Made by a program: the position numbers and the translations under genes. A stretch of DNA of 64,000 nt, taken from positions 201,952,939 to 202,016,938 of the forward strand of contig NC_071355.1 in assembly GCF_943734655.1 (NCBI RefSeq), written 5' to 3'. Below, in pieces: positions 11,401 through 24,381 of this stretch (its first letter is position 1; every line of letters begins with the position of its first letter). Source of the DNA: Sabethes cyaneus. Lineage: Eukaryota > Arthropoda > Insecta > Diptera > Culicidae. The notes beneath the pieces were generated by a model. That model was not told the DNA's origin. It worked only from the letters and a program-made list of their open reading frames with translations, and searched no databases.

Positions 11401-14400
11401 TTTATACCTTGTGTAAATTTTGTTTACGCCTTTCGGTTCCTATAAGAATTAAATGTTATTTCTTCACTTTCGTTTGTAAATCGAACCGCGTTCAACTGCT
11501 GTTCTCCTAGAATAGAGAAAAAACAGGGTATAATATAATGGTTATCAATTCTACCCCATTGCGTGGCAAAGTATATAAATTTTTTCAAAATTCTCTGCAC
11601 AAAATTGGTAGTCTCTTTTTCCATTCATTTTTTTTTGTGTTTTGTTTCATATTCTCTTCGATTTCTTTTTTTTTTTCGTTATATTTTTGTTACGTTTTTT
11701 TGTTCTTGTCTCCATGTGAATCATTCACAAAACATGTTTAGTTTATATGCGGCAGCATTGCGTTTCAAGGTGAATTACTTGTTGTTGAAAAATCCACAAC
11801 TGCCGAGTTGCGGATTCAAATAATTTTCTAAGTAACTTTGTTAGCCACAGTCTACAAGAGTTCGAATCTGGATTTAAAGAAACTTTTATAGTCAGTAATC
11901 ATGATAAAGCAAGGCATTCTTAAGAGAATCTTCCTTAAATACTTTTTGAGTGGTGTAACATGTTAATCATGTTTTACTTATTGCATCATGATGCACCGGC
12001 ATGTAAATATCTATTCCTTCACACCAAGATATATCCGACATGTGAACTATCTGTATGTATTCTGTTTACCAGATTAACCACAATTCTAGTTAAGATTGTA
12101 CCTACTTGAAACGCACTGCCTCCGTTCCTTATCATCTCCCCAATGCATCTTTTTACTAATCAATCGAACCTTCCGAAAACGAAAACAAAACCAACAATCT
12201 ACCGACTGTGCGACCGACTGGCAACCCAAAATCACCGCTCATCAACAACTGCACCCATCACAACACGATTATGTTCCCCGGCACTTCCATCGGCATCGCG
12301 ATTGCTAAAAACAAAACAAAAATCATCGGATAATATGCACCTTCTGCGCCTGATGGCACTCCTCTGCTGTGCATTCAATCTGTTTCCACGTCAATCCTCT
12401 GACCTCTGTTTGTGTGACACACGCCCCTTTCCCCGAACGTAGAGGTCGCAGCCGTGGTAGAAGACGTACAAGAAATCATCCAGGCAGCAATCGCGGAACA
12501 TGACACCACCGGAGATGACGAAGATTCCGAAGAAATCAACGAACCGGTCATGGTACAGCATAGAATAACAATACAAAAACCTTCGTTCGACTCCGGTGAT
12601 AACGAAGACGAGGATGAATCCGAAGATTTTGAGCAGCTTGACCTGGAAACTGATAAGAGCGGCAAAGTAAAAACAATCAAAAAACACTCGAAGGTCAATA
12701 TTAAAATTAACAAACAACTGGCTCAGAGGCCGACTGTTGAGGACATCGAGTGGGAAGTCACTCCGTCCGCAGTGGCGCCAACCAGTGATGGCGAGGAAGT
12801 TCCTACGGAAGTGGTTACAAAAGAGATCTCATCGGTTAATTTGGAAGACGTTTCCAATGATCGAAGGTATAGTTTGGATAATATTGATCCACTACCGCCA
12901 GGTTCCCTGCGTGTTGATTCGGGACGTGTCTTTGAGAAATCTTTCTCGACGCCGGGCGACGATCAGCAGAAAGGAGAGCAGATTATAATGATTTCATCCG
13001 ACAATAACATTTCCGAGGTTGCAGCAGACTATTCCGGTGACATAGATGAGTTTATTTTTGTTCAAACTTCGCCGGAAAATTTCGCACAAATCGAACGGGA
13101 ACAGAATGCCACCGATGAGGACGATAACAGTAACCTGGTAATCATAACCGAAGAACACTATGATTATGAGATGGAAGACGACGATCGAAGATCGAGTGTG
13201 GTCGATCAATCACCACAGGATGACGAAGATGACGGTCCGCAAAAGTTCATTGTAGGCGGCAGTAGTTCCGAGAGCGATGAGGAACGTGTTAACGGTCATC
13301 GAAGTAGTAATCTGACCGCTAATCGGGGGATCGACGATGGTTCCAATTGCCCCACACCGTCCATCGCGGTGACACAACCAGGTGCGACTACTGCTGGTAC
13401 GGCCAGTTACTCGACTCGAACCGGTGGCTCATCCAGTGGATCCGACGTGGCATTGCACGAAACTGGCGGCGAGCTAAGCGATGACGACGAAACAGGTAAT
13501 TCATCCCTGATATCTCTCTCACGCACACACGATCTTGCTCTCTCTCTTTCTCTGTTTCTCTTTTAATTTTGACCTTCCATTATTATCAACCATCGTGGTG
13601 TTAGGTTCTGTACAGGAAATCCATTCCAAATCGGTTGTGGTATATTTCGTTGTCTAAATTTAGTCTCATAATAATCATGGAAACGTGGTGCAGGAAATTA
13701 CAATATAAAATGCCACACAAAACCGTGTTTTGTTGATTTTATATTCTGTACAAAAAAAATTACGCTTGTTATGCTGTATCTTGTTTTCTTTCATTTGTTT
13801 AAATTTTGATTTTTATTTTATTTTTTAAGTTTTCAGCAGTTCTTTTTATTCACGTACAATTTATCTTCGGATGGGTAGTGAAGGAGAAATAATATAACTA
13901 CTCACACTTAACAATGACATGCACAATATTGTAATAGAAGTAGCGAAAGGTTAACCGGTTTCTTATTCTAACAGAAAAAGGTTTCGTAAAATGATTTTAA
14001 CAATTCGAACTCTGCCTTTGATTGATTGTTATCTCAGCTTTTTTTAGTACTGAATTGAACTACAAAAGAGCCGTACTAATCATTTTACGAAACCACTATC
14101 CCCGGATTTTTTTTATGTTGAACCCTCAAACATTACCCTATTAGGCGAATATAAAATAAAAATTTTGTCATATTGGCGATTACTATATCCTCATCAAGGC
14201 CAAGTCATCTCTGTCCAGCAAATACACGAACAAACTGCACAAGAGAGCACTGATTCACCAGCAACAGCAACAGCAACAGCAGCAGCAGCAGAAGCAGCTT
14301 CTAACGTCGCACAACCTCCGATTGTGGTGGAAGTGGACAGTGTCGAAAACTGTTCCTCGAAGCAACAGCTTCCGGAGGAAGCAGACTTTATTCAGTTCGA

Positions 14401-17400
14401 TACTGCCGAGCTCTCACCATCATCATCTGCTCCTATAGAGGAGGAATCGCAGATTGTGATGACTGTCGCTACCATCGCATTCAGTACGACTACTGTTCCG
14501 GAATTAGAGAATAGGGAAAACGGTCACGATCCGTCCGCCGATCAAAACGGTTCTAATCACGTGGTGACGGCCACTCAGAGCACCTCATCCGCTGCAGAAT
14601 GCAATGATGATAGTATGTAGCATTAATCGTATTGAAGCTTCCAACTCTGTCGATCCTCCTTCCTGTTCCTGGCTGTTTCTTGCTGTATTTGCGCATATTG
14701 CACCTTTATATCGAAGATTTTTTTGAACAAAACGGGTTATTACTTCTGCATAAATAAGAATCCCGACTAACATGGCACAGTAATCAAATGCACTAGTACT
14801 AATATGTCTTGCGTCTCCGATCTACCGGAAAGTTTCCTATCGCCAAAGTGAAACCATAACTCAGCGACCCACAGGAAAACGCTTCCCTTTCTTGTGTCTT
14901 TTTGTATAGGTATATCTTATATATTTTGCTTTTGTGTGGTTTAATTTTTGTGATGTTTTGTTTGCCGATTTTTAGCTACTTTTTCTAATTGATAATCATT
15001 TTCGACGAGACCATAATCACGGCTTATTACTATGTATACATATTAGTATATACCTGGTTGAATTTTTTAATTTTTTTGCTCTTTTATAGTTATATTGTTA
15101 AAACTTTTTTGCATGCTAGAATAAAGGAAAAGTGGAAATTTTTTCAACTACTCACTGAATTCATCTATTGTCTAAATACTTATACACGTTTTACAGTGCA
15201 TGTACCCAAACAACCACAATTGTGCTGAGATCAATTGTTGCGGTTTGAGTTTAGAAAAACATTAACAGGCGAATAAATGCATGAAAGTTTTGGATTTACA
15301 AGTAATATTATTCACGAAACGTTCTTTTCATATAGCTAATCTTCTACAAGCATCAATTTCGATCTTTCAACCCCATCTCGTTGCGCATTATAGCATTTAT
15401 TTCTTTGTATCGAAATGGATTACCCTTGCTAGTAATTTTTTCGGGTAAAACTAACATTTTTATGCGCTCGCTCGTTTTGCTCCCTGGTTGCATTATACAT
15501 AGTTATACATAATAACAACAGCGGAAAAAAACACGGTAAAAAAGATTTCAACCCGAGATGTTGCCTAGTAGCAGTGACCATCGCGAGAACGACTAATAGT
15601 GGCATTGTTACTATTTGCAGAAAATTATCTAGTTCAAAACAACGACCTCGCTATGACAGTGGAACCCCCCAGTGAACCACCAGCAACGGCAGCATCCACC
15701 GATCCCGGTAGCTGCCGGACGGAAACAAACACGATCGTCAACGAGTCCGATGATGGGTAAGTGTGATTTACTTCTTACTTCTTCTTTTTGATGGGACTTA
15801 TGATATTTATGATTTATGAGTATTCCGTCAATTTATAAAAAAAAACCGAGTTATAAGAGTTTAGTTAGGAAGGTTTTCCGTTTTATTCTACTAAAATTAT
15901 ACTACACAATGTTCACCTTGTTTCCAGTTTCCCGCTAGATATAGAACGCGACACCTCTTAAATACTTTCAATCGGTCAAAAACTCCAACCACCCGTCGAT
16001 TAACTCCCAACGGCGTCCACGTTTCATGTTCGTGAAGGACCACCGCGAGAATCAGAGTGCGAATCTGCAAAGTACGAGACTTCAGCTGGCTGCGTAATCC
16101 GTAGAACGCTCCATTTCCAGCTATATTTCGTCATTTGGCTGCGCAGTTCACATCATTGTCGCATGTTGCGGTCATACCTAGATAAATTATTTATTTATTT
16201 ACTATTTGATGGGGCTTTCAACCTGTGGTTGGTTCGCCCCAAAACCTAGATAAATGAATTATTCGATTTTTCGTTCTCTACCATCGTGTTCGTCTATGCC
16301 CAGGTAACCAATAAGCATTAAAATAAGCAGTAAATCAGCCGTTTATTAGCATCCCTGGCGTTTTATACTGCAGGTTGTTGTTTATCAGCTTTTTGACTGC
16401 ATAACTGTTGTAAATTGGCATCCACAATTCTTTTTAAATTCTTCTTGTTGGTAACTAGCTGCAAATAAGCATTGTCAGCACTATAAGAGGGCTAGCAGTA
16501 AAGTAGTCGCATATTTTGCCAAAATAGCATTTAAGTAGCATTTAAGGCAACTTAAATGCTTATTGGCTTGCTTTTAAATTGCATTGGAAATGCTTATTGG
16601 TTACCTGGGTGGTCAATCTCGTGATAATCGTACTGTTTCTTTGCAGGGGCTGCTCCTCGTACTCTATCTTCATGTACAATTTGAAAGCACATCCCTTTGG
16701 TTTACTCTACGCATAATTTTAATCCCTACTCCAGCGTCATCCGAATCAGCTTGATAAATTATGCCAAAAAACTATATTCAAGCAGTACCAGCCACAACTT
16801 CGTTAAGCTGAATTGCATGCCGCCTTCAAATCCACAAGCACACGATTAGTCTGCTGGTTGGACTCGCGGAACTTATCTTGAATCTGTCGCAGAGTAAAAA
16901 TGGGATCCGTCGTTGAGCAATCTTCTTGAAAACCAATTTGCTATTCGCCGTATTTGTTTATGCGATGACCTTTAGGATTTAACCTGCATAGCTATTTTTC
17001 GCCAACAAACTCGGTCCATGGGTGTCCGTCTCCAATTTCTCGACTGTTCCACACTTTCCTGGTCTTGTTCCACTTGGTTTAATCATCGCCAATCTTGCGG
17101 AGTTGTCAGGCATTCTCACAACATGCCCCGCCCAGTGTGCGCTTCCTGCTTTAGCAACTTTCTGGATACTGGGTTCACCGAAGAGCCGTGCCAGCTCGTG
17201 GTTCATCCTTCTTCTCCATACACCGTTCTTACATACACCGCCAAAGATGGTCCTAAGAAGTCACGACGTTCAAAAACGACCAGTACTTTCAAGTCCCCAC
17301 CGAGCATTGTCCACGTTTCGTGCCATTAGAGGACATGCGTTACGGAAGTGAAGTTTGTAAGACCCTAGGGTCTTGTGCAGTCCGTAGTAAGCACGACTTC

Positions 17401-20092
17401 TGGCAGGAAACGTCTGCGTATTTCTCGGCCGTAGTCTTTATCCGACGTCATCAAGGACCGAAAATATATAAATTCGTTCATCACCTCGAACTCGTCCCTG
17501 TCGACTACCACACTATTACCTATGCGTGCACGATCGCGCTCGGTTCCTCCTGCTAACAGGTACTTAGTTTTAGACGTATTCACCAACCTTTATTGCTTCA
17601 CGTTTCAGTTTGGTATACTGCTCAGCAACCGCCGGGAAAATCCTTTCGACGATGTCCACGTCGTCAGCGAAACAAACAAATGGCTAGATTTATTGAAGAT
17701 CGTGTCCCACTTGTTAAAACCCGCACGTTTCATGACATCTTCTAGCGCGATGTTGAACAGGAATAAAAAAATACCATCGCCTTGTCGAAGTCCCCTGCGC
17801 CCGATATCCTCACACAGCACTGTACACCATCCATCGTAGGCTTAAGTAATCCCGAGAAAGCCGTTTTCATCCATAATTTTTCATAGCAGCAATTTTCATA
17901 ACTCGATAGTATCGTAGGTGGCCTTGAAATCTATCAATAGGTAGTGCGTAGGGACTTGGTATTCAAGACACTTTTGGAGGATCTATCACAGTACAAAGAT
18001 TTGGTCCGTTGTTGATCGCCCGTCCACAAAACCGGCTTGATAACTACCCGCGAATCTTCTTCCTAGCGGCGGTAGACAGCGACAGTGGTCGCTCGAAAGT
18101 TCTCACATTCCAACTTGTCGCCCTTCTTGTATATTGGGCATATTAATTCCTCCTTCCACTTCCCCGGTAGCTGGTCTGTTTCCCAGATCCTGACTGTCAG
18201 CCGGTGCAGACAGGTAACCAACCTGTCTTAGGTCCATTTTGATAAGCGTCGCTGCGATGCCATCTTTGCCAGCTGCCTTGTTGTTCTTGAGCTGCTTGAT
18301 GGCTTCGATTACTTCACTTATTTATTGTGGGGATTAGCACCTCTCCATCATCCGCCGTATTGATGTAGTAATTCTACCTGTTGTCTTGGTATTCCGTCTT
18401 CGCGCCATTCAGGTGCTCATTATAGTGCTGTTTCCACCTTTCGATCACCTCACGTCTTCCGACAAGATCTCTCCGTCTTTATCCCGACATGTTTCGGCTC
18501 GCGCACAAGGCCTTTGCGGGACACGTTCAATTTGTTATCGAATTTACGCGTTTCCTGAGAACTGTCTTTGTTTCTGTCTCTATCCACTTTTGACTAGTCC
18601 CCTGTTGCAGCTTTGATGCTCGCGCTGCGTTCTTCTCGGCTGGCTTTGTAGGCTTCATCAGTGTATGTTTTCCAACTTCGAAAACAAAAAAGTTCGAAAA
18701 CAGACACTGATGAAGCCTGCAAATTGTCAAAATACGTATTTGTCGTGAATAAATTTTTATAGTGGAATTCAATCGTGAAAAAAGTCGCCAATTTTTGTTT
18801 GCAATCCTCTAACATTCTGGTAGTAAATGTTAAGGAATACCACGTGTGCAACGGGGACTTCAGCGTACGTACTCGAGCTTAGTCTAGCGAAACCATTTAA
18901 GGTACTGAACAGGTTATTACTATCTGTCAGGGCCATATAAAATCGACCAGTACCCTGAGTGCAGAATAAAGAATCACACAGAGAAAAATTGTCGGCCTAC
19001 ACCAGTGATGGCCAAACCGCGGCCCGCGGGCCACATGCGGCCCTTCAAGATGTTTTGTGCGGCCCGCGGACTGATTTGAGAGATGGTGCACTTATGAGTA
19101 ATTTTTTTGATGACACAGGGGTCACTCAAATCAGCCGTTATGCCTCGTGCATTTAGTAGTTCCGAATAATTTCCGGTTTAAATCTTGTGGTAATTCCCAG
19201 AAAATGGTTTTTATTGCCGCATATTTTGCGTTTTGTTATGTGCGGAAATGGCCAGAGGAATTTGCGGCCCGCGACATCATGGGGCGATCTCATTTGGCCC
19301 GCACCATGCCTATGCCTGGGCATCACTGGCCTATATATATATGCCCGTGCAAGAATAATGAAAATCCTTACCAAAGGCATCAGCTCGACGCTTGTGCCAC
19401 TTCCATTGGATTTTCCATTTCTATTACTTTGGTTACTCTTTAGTTACATATTTTTGGTCTCGTAGTAACCAGTCACTTTTTTCGAGCGTTTTCGGCTATC
19501 ACCCCTGAAAAGTTGAAATGAGATTACTCATGGGTGCTCCATCGTTTTGTTAACAAAGGTTACCCCGAAGGCTTTTCTTCACATAAAGGTCAGATTATCG
19601 TTACAATACTAAATTAGCTCTTTTTCTGCCTTCCACAGCACGCTTCGCACCACAGTGATCACCACGACCACCACGATCAACGCTACATCTGATCAGATCC
19701 CGGAAGATCTCCAGCAGCAGCTGTACGGCCAGATGAAGGCAGCTGCCGCAGCAGCTGGCCAGGATGCGCAAAACTCGGTGGTGACGACCACCGTAACGAC
19801 TTCCGACGAATCCGCGGAACCAGGTTCTCCGAATAGCGCCAAATCAACGACCACGACGACGACAACGACGAAAACTATCACACTGACCTCAACCGATGGC
19901 GATTTTCCCGAGGATGAACTGCTGCAGAAGATTACCACGACCACTCAGCTGCTGCAGCAGTCGGGCCTGCCGGAGGTGGTGAAGGAAACACGAACTGTCA
20001 CCGTGCAGGAAGCGGTCGACGGAAAACTCGACGGCAAACCTTCGATAAACGCGATCGTTGACGAGTTTATGAACGAGGAACGGAAGAACTAA
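8445..20092 (+). CDS. ANK: Ankyrin, C-terminal half (ZU5-ZU5-UPA-death domain and long tail), partial
   Basis: Membrane-skeleton adaptor that links spectrin to ion channels and adhesion proteins. Seven exons can be joined in frame: 8445-8669, 8739-10423, 10488-10718, 12443-13495, 14199-14612, 15621-15756 and 19639-20092, giving about 1398 codons. The visible protein opens inside the first ZU5 domain (motifs FLVDARGG, PTRITCR, VIIEVPHF). It continues through the second ZU5 (VTVEPRRRKFHK, LLCSITGG), UPA (CMTDDKEDKTLEQQE) and a death domain at about residues 515-590 (LLGSDWPLLAEELQIS). The tail is acidic and Ser/Thr-rich, with a poly-Ala run and a TTTTTTTK-like Thr tract. The ankyrin repeats and N-terminus lie upstream of the window. 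The acceptor at 14198 (ATCAAG) lacks a good pyrimidine tract and is the weakest junction, but it alone keeps frame. Insects have two ankyrin paralogues and I cannot say which this is. Tail exons may be isoform-specific. Confidence 0.93.
10719..12442 (+). other. Ankyrin intron after exon 10488-10718
   Basis: AT-rich with T-rich stretches near 11620-11700. Apparent short frames are low complexity. No inserted element with termini was recognised. It begins GTAAGC and ends GTAG. Confidence 0.7.
13980..14094. mobile_element. 115-bp MITE with 17-bp perfect inverted ends
   Basis: GGTTTCGTAAAATGATT at 13980-13996 is matched by its exact reverse complement at 14078-14094. It lies in the ankyrin intron about 105 bp before exon 14199-14612, so it sits next to the weak acceptor. 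No target-site duplication is visible. Confidence 0.65.
14613..15620 (+). other. Ankyrin intron, no inserted gene seen
   Basis: AT-rich intron between exons 14199-14612 and 15621-15756. It starts GTATGT and ends with the acceptor TATTTGCAG. Nothing else is recognised in it. Confidence 0.7.
16299..16609. mobile_element. 311-bp MITE with 21-bp terminal inverted repeats
   Basis: CCCAGGTAACCAATAAGCAT (from 16299) is repeated inverted, ending at 16609. The interior carries further copies of the AATAAGCA/TGCTTATTGG motif as subterminal repeats, for example near 16555-16570. It lies in the last large ankyrin intron. No clear target-site duplication; superfamily unassigned. Confidence 0.8.
16640..16970 (-). 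mobile_element. Decayed LINE reverse transcriptase fragment
   Basis: On the minus strand a peptide resembling the N-terminal part of a LINE reverse transcriptase is visible: STTDPIFTLRQIQDKFRE, followed by VLVDLKAACNS, which corresponds to the (F/V)DFKAAYDS box. Stops and shifts show it is dead. It adjoins another LINE fragment in the same orientation. Confidence 0.65.
16979..18690 (-). mobile_element. Decayed mosquito-type non-LTR retrotransposon, RT through C-terminus
   Basis: Minus-strand pieces appear in the order expected of one LINE ORF2. From 5' to 3' they are EKNAARASKLQQGTS near 18620, the RT block GLRQGDG...FNIALEDVM near 17740, NTSKTKYLLAGGTERDRARI near 17560, EFIYFRSLMTSD near 17480, and a C-terminal HWAGHVVRMPDNSARLA near 17120. 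Frameshifts and stops are frequent. It sits in the intron before the last ankyrin exon. The clade (R1/I/Loner-like) is not resolved by eye. Confidence 0.75.
18649..18750 (+). ncRNA. Possible relic of a hammerhead-ribozyme-like element end
   Basis: The core box CTGATGA (18707-18713) is followed by TACGTATTTGTC ending at 18744. This resembles the layout of the minimal hammerhead motifs known from Penelope-like elements, where CUGAUGA, a short stem II, GAAA and a UACGUA stem III precede the cleaved GUC. Here the GAAA box reads as A-rich CAAAA and stem II no longer pairs well, so activity is unlikely. The CTGATGA part also lies in an imperfect palindrome with 18649-18678. Confidence 0.3.
19003..19328. 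mobile_element. 326-bp hAT-type MITE
   Basis: It begins CAGTGATGGCCAAACC and ends, on the opposite strand, with CAGTGATGCCCAGGC. The GC-rich subterminal GCGGCCCGCGGGCC blocks are typical of hAT elements of the CAG-GGTGGCC type. The flanking 8-bp sequences GCCTACAC and GCCTATAT agree at six of eight positions, consistent with an aged 8-bp duplication. It lies in the ankyrin intron. No transposase is encoded. Confidence 0.8.
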
Positions 20093-20910
20093 TTGATTCT
20101 TCGCGATGCTTTATCAGTTCAAAAGTTTTAGACGTAGCAAGTCGATAATTAAGGTTGAAATTATTCTATTTTTGTGGCCAAAAATTGAAATCAAGAACAA
20201 AAATTTAATGATATTGATACATTGTGTAAGACCGCATTAGAGCGTAGAATCGAAAGTTGTTTTTCAATTCTTCTGCAAGTTTCTCAATGAAGGTTTTCAA
20301 TTTTTATTGTAATGAACAATGTGTTTCTTGGCACAATCAGCACCGTAATGTATTAAAAAAAAAAAAGAAACTAACACACGAACACACCTAAAGTTTTCAG
20401 AAATCCTATTCATTTAACAGTGCCTAAGTTACACAGTTTTTCTGTAGTACCGTACTAGAACGGAGTGTGCTGAGCGATTAGGATAGTGTAGGAGTACCGA
20501 ACAGATTGAACAGAGAACAGTCTTTCGCTTCAAGCGATCGGGATTGTAAATTATTCTACGGAAAAAGAATAGATTATTTATTTTTCTAACATTTATTGAT
20601 GCCGTACGCGTTCAGGCAGGCAGACAGACACGTAAATTGATCCGACAATTTATTCTATATTTTGATAGGATTTAAATAAACGGAACGACCGGCTAAAAAT
20701 ATATTTTTTTCTGATAGTGAATGAAAAGCTCCTTTTCATGAAATTTTTATTTGATTCGTATTTTGGAAGTTACTCTGCAGTCTGTGAGAGTGGAATGGTG
20801 CGAAACAGCAGGTGCTGGCAAGAGGAATGCAATACGTGATAAATGGCAACTTTGTTCATATTCAACTGCTGAATCTTTACAGAACCAGAATATATATGAA
20901 AATAAAAAAC
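20093..20910 (+). promoter_or_regulatory. Ankyrin 3' UTR with candidate poly(A) signals
   Basis: After the TAA at 20090-20092 the AT-rich sequence contains AATAAA at 20675-20680 and again at 20901-20906. Either could end the transcript. No other gene is seen before 22090. Confidence 0.5.
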
Positions 20911-22089
20911 ATAAATACAAAAAATTGTAACTGATTGGAAATTCATTTAAGGAAATAATATATACATATATATATATATAAATAAATATCTATCGAATAA
21001 AAAAGATTAAACTATCGATTATGCTATCGAAAAATGTAGCTTTTAGCATTTTCGCTTTTCGCTGATTGCCTAACGAAAAAAAAGCAACAAAGGAGATCGC
21101 AGAAATGAAACGTAGATGTCACTACTATAAAAACAGTATTTTAAGAAGTGTTTCACCTTTGTTTTTAATATTATATTTCCTATTTTGTGTGACTATTTAT
21201 TAATTTCCCCAACTTCCTTACGAGGTATAACTACCTAAGCGTATTTTCTGTTTTCTATTCTGTTTGTCGTATTATTGGTAGTCATATTTGTTATTATGAA
21301 TATTTGTATTTTTCGTTGTTTTTAATCACACCCAACCGTCCCATCATAAACAGCCATTTTTCTAGGGCAGCAAGAAAAGTGTATCTTTTCTTTTGAAGCA
21401 AAAAAAAAAGTTCAAAACCACGCATCACGCATCTCTGTGCTCCTTTATGTCTATTTCTCAAGCTGAAATATACCGTTTGACTAATCATAGCACATCAAAT
21501 CTAGGAGTACTATATATTTGATCAACAAAATCTGTGAGTGAAATACGAAACTGTTCATCTGACTAGCACGGAACAAACTCAACATGAATTGTGAAAATGG
21601 AAAAGTTATTTACAAAAAAAATATATTGTTTGAGGATAACGAAAAACAGATTCAACTATATTAATTGATACAAAATAAGACCTACTACACAAGATAAGGT
21701 TGGACATGATGCATACGAAATACATCCACGGCAAAATATAAAAAAAATCATTCATTAGAACACAATGGAATAGTAGAGTATTACAACAATGGTAGCTATA
21801 AAACCGCTACTGGTAAAAAACAACATTGAAACACATTTAAAATTGATCAAACGAAGATTTGAAACAGAAATAGATTTAATCCAGCTGAAATAAATTGTCT
21901 AGAGTGTATGCAAGCTAAAGCTACCGAAAGTTCAAAATCGTAGTCTATCTCTGGTAGAACTTCCAAAATTCCTTAAATTTAGCTGAACTGGAGAGTAGGC
22001 AACAACCGCACATAAGTGTCAGCACCAGTGTCATACAGTGCTAACAATATGAAGTGAGAATTGCATCCAAATTCACTTGATAAGAAATA
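20911..22089. other. Intergenic AT-rich DNA, no gene seen
   Basis: Contains a short (TA)n run near 20960-20985. No protein similarity or element termini were recognised. Confidence 0.5.
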
Positions 22090-22360
22090 CGTTTAACTTA
22101 TGACAGAGTTTCGATATAGACTTCAACGCAGTGTATGATTCAGTTAAGCGAAACTAATTAGGTTTCGCATCAAACATCAGGATAGTTAGTGAACTATCTG
22201 ACCGGTCCTTAGCATGGTTTGAAGCAAACCGTCAAACTGAAGCACCTTTCATAAATTACGTAACGCGCTTATGCAATATGGCACCTCTCCTGTTTGTATT
22301 GTTTTTCAACGATATACCGTTGTTGTCTTCTGGGCCTTCAAACACTACCGCATCGGAGAA
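22090..22360 (+). mobile_element. Decayed LINE reverse transcriptase fragment (jockey/CR1-like)
   Basis: A nearly continuous plus-strand frame gives FDIDFNAVYDSVKR, then LSDRSLAWFEANRQTE, then MAPLLFVLFFNDIPLLSSG. These correspond to the (V)DFKAAYDSV, 'S.L..WF.SYL..R' and 'GPLLF.LFINDL' blocks of jockey/CR1-type RTs. The middle (QGS motif, YADD) is deleted. It is distinct from the LINE that begins about 50 bp downstream. Confidence 0.65.
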
Positions 22361-22409
22361 AGGCTCAGTAAGCTGTATATGTAGTAAAGATCCTAAATAC
22401 AGAGTTCCC

Positions 22410-22830
22410 ACGCACCATTTGTTTTGTTCGTTGACTTCAAAGCTGCATATGATGCCATCGGCCGGGAAGAGCTATTGAAAATCATGGACAAGAACAGCGT
22501 CCCCAGGAAGCACGTCAAACTGATTCAATCTACGATGGATGGTACACAGTGCTGTGTTCGGATTTCAGGTGGATTGTCGAGTTCATTCAAATCACACAGA
22601 GGGCTTCGTCCGCTTTGCCGATGATATGGATGTTATTGGAAGAACATCTGTAGCGGTGGTTTTACAGTACACCCGACTAAACCGCGAAGCAACAAAGATT
22701 GGGTCTAAAACAAGGTACGTGCTGACCGGCGGAACCGAGGCCGACCTACGCCGCTTGAGCAGTAATCTAACGATCGATGGCGATGGGTTTGAGGGAGTTG
22801 ACGAATTTGTCTACCTTGGTGTCGGAATCG
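22410..22830 (+). mobile_element. LINE RT remnant, 5' part, interrupted by an insertion
   Basis: Visible blocks are FVDFKAAYDAIGREELLKIM, RISGGLSSSFKSHRGLR, the catalytic box FADDMDVIGRTS, and YVLTGGTEADLRRL ending in GFEGVDEFVYLGV. Between the 'RGLR' and 'FADD' blocks the usual 'QGD...LLFNIALE' piece is deleted. The reading is lost after YLG and resumes near 23700. Dead copy. Confidence 0.75.
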
Positions 22831-23362
22831 AGCGGGGTGAACAGAGAAAAATATTCTGTTTTGAAAAAAAAATTAAAAGCAGCAGAGATAGGGTCACATA
22901 TTCTCCGCACCGAGAGCGGCACCGAAATGAAAGAGGGAAGTTAGGCGAGAAATAAACGAATTCAGTCTTGTGATTGATTGTGACGGAAATTAAAACCATT
23001 AGTCGACATATTCTTCTTCGTCGCACGAAAAAACGTAGGACATTTGGCTGGTAGGACTTCTTTAATAACAAAAGGCATATAAATAGATCTCAGCTCACTT
23101 TGATTGATCGCGTATGATAGACAACAAACTAAAATATTAGCGAATAACTAGTTTTGCATTGTGTGTCATAAAAATGCTGATATTTTTAATAATTTGAATC
23201 GCATAGGACGGGAATAGGCAACTACGACGAAGCAGCAACATACCCTATTCAATAATTAAAAAACTTGGTTGCATAATAATGAAATATGAATGTGAATGGT
23301 GTCCATTTTGAATATCCACCTATACAGATGGAATAGTGGCGAGGAATGAACTTGCGGAAGCG

Positions 23363-23645
<283 letters not shown>

Positions 23646-23689
23646 GGAACGGTTAAGTGCGGGGATAAATGGGTATGAACAAGTGAGTC

Positions 23690-23900
23690 ACCACACTTGG
23701 CTCACTGGCAACGCTGGACAATGATACCAGTCGTGAGACTAAGCCCTCGTACAAAATGCACCCTGTATAGCACATTTATTAGACCGGTTGTTCTCTACGG
23801 GCATGAAGCGTTGCCAATGCTCGAGGAAGACCTGCGAGTGCTTAGAGTTTTCGAAAGACAAGTGCTAAGAACGATATTCGTCATACATTTTTTTAGTCTT
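23690..23900 (+). mobile_element. LINE RT remnant, 3' continuation of 22410-22830
   Basis: Encodes LSPRTKCTLYSTFIRPVVLY, then GHEALPMLEEDLRVLRVFER and QVLRTIF. This is the conserved block following the 'YLGSL' region in the same LINE family. Together with 22410-22830 it shows that about 860 bp, including the (TG)n tract, were inserted into or expanded within one LINE copy. Confidence 0.75.
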
Positions 23901-23929
23901 GACCTTGAAATGCGGTCATACATATATAT

Positions 23930-24381
23930 TAATATTTTTTGAAACGATGGTTCTACAATTGATGAAGGGACGGTAGGGAAAGAAATGAAAATTTTTTGGT
24001 GAAGGTGGGGAAGAGCGGAAAGGAAGGGGGGGGGGGGTATTGGTAGCTATGCTTGACAAGTAGTCATTTTGACTCCTACCTTTTGTCCAATACTGGAAGG
24101 TGCATGAGTCGAACCAAGCTGTAATCTGAGATTACAACTTGAGATTAGTCTATTACATAGGAACGGGGCCTTCCCTCGAAAACCCGCGCCGAGAAACGCG
24201 GCTAACACAAGCTGACAGACGAACAACGTCACGTGCAGTACCTTGCAAGTCGTAAGGGCCGGCACAGTGTCGTCGTCCTGAAAGTTAACAGTAGTTAGAT
24301 TAAAACTTCTCGCTCGGTGGTAATCTGCAATTGATGTAGGAAGCGGCACAATATGTGTCGATAACCCAACCAAACGCGTCG
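23930..24381. other. Repeat-like intergenic DNA, no gene seen
   Basis: Contains a G10 run near 24030. The GC-rich stretch around 24170-24270 contrasts with its flanks and looks transposon-derived, but I could not assign it. No coding frame is supported. Confidence 0.4.
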
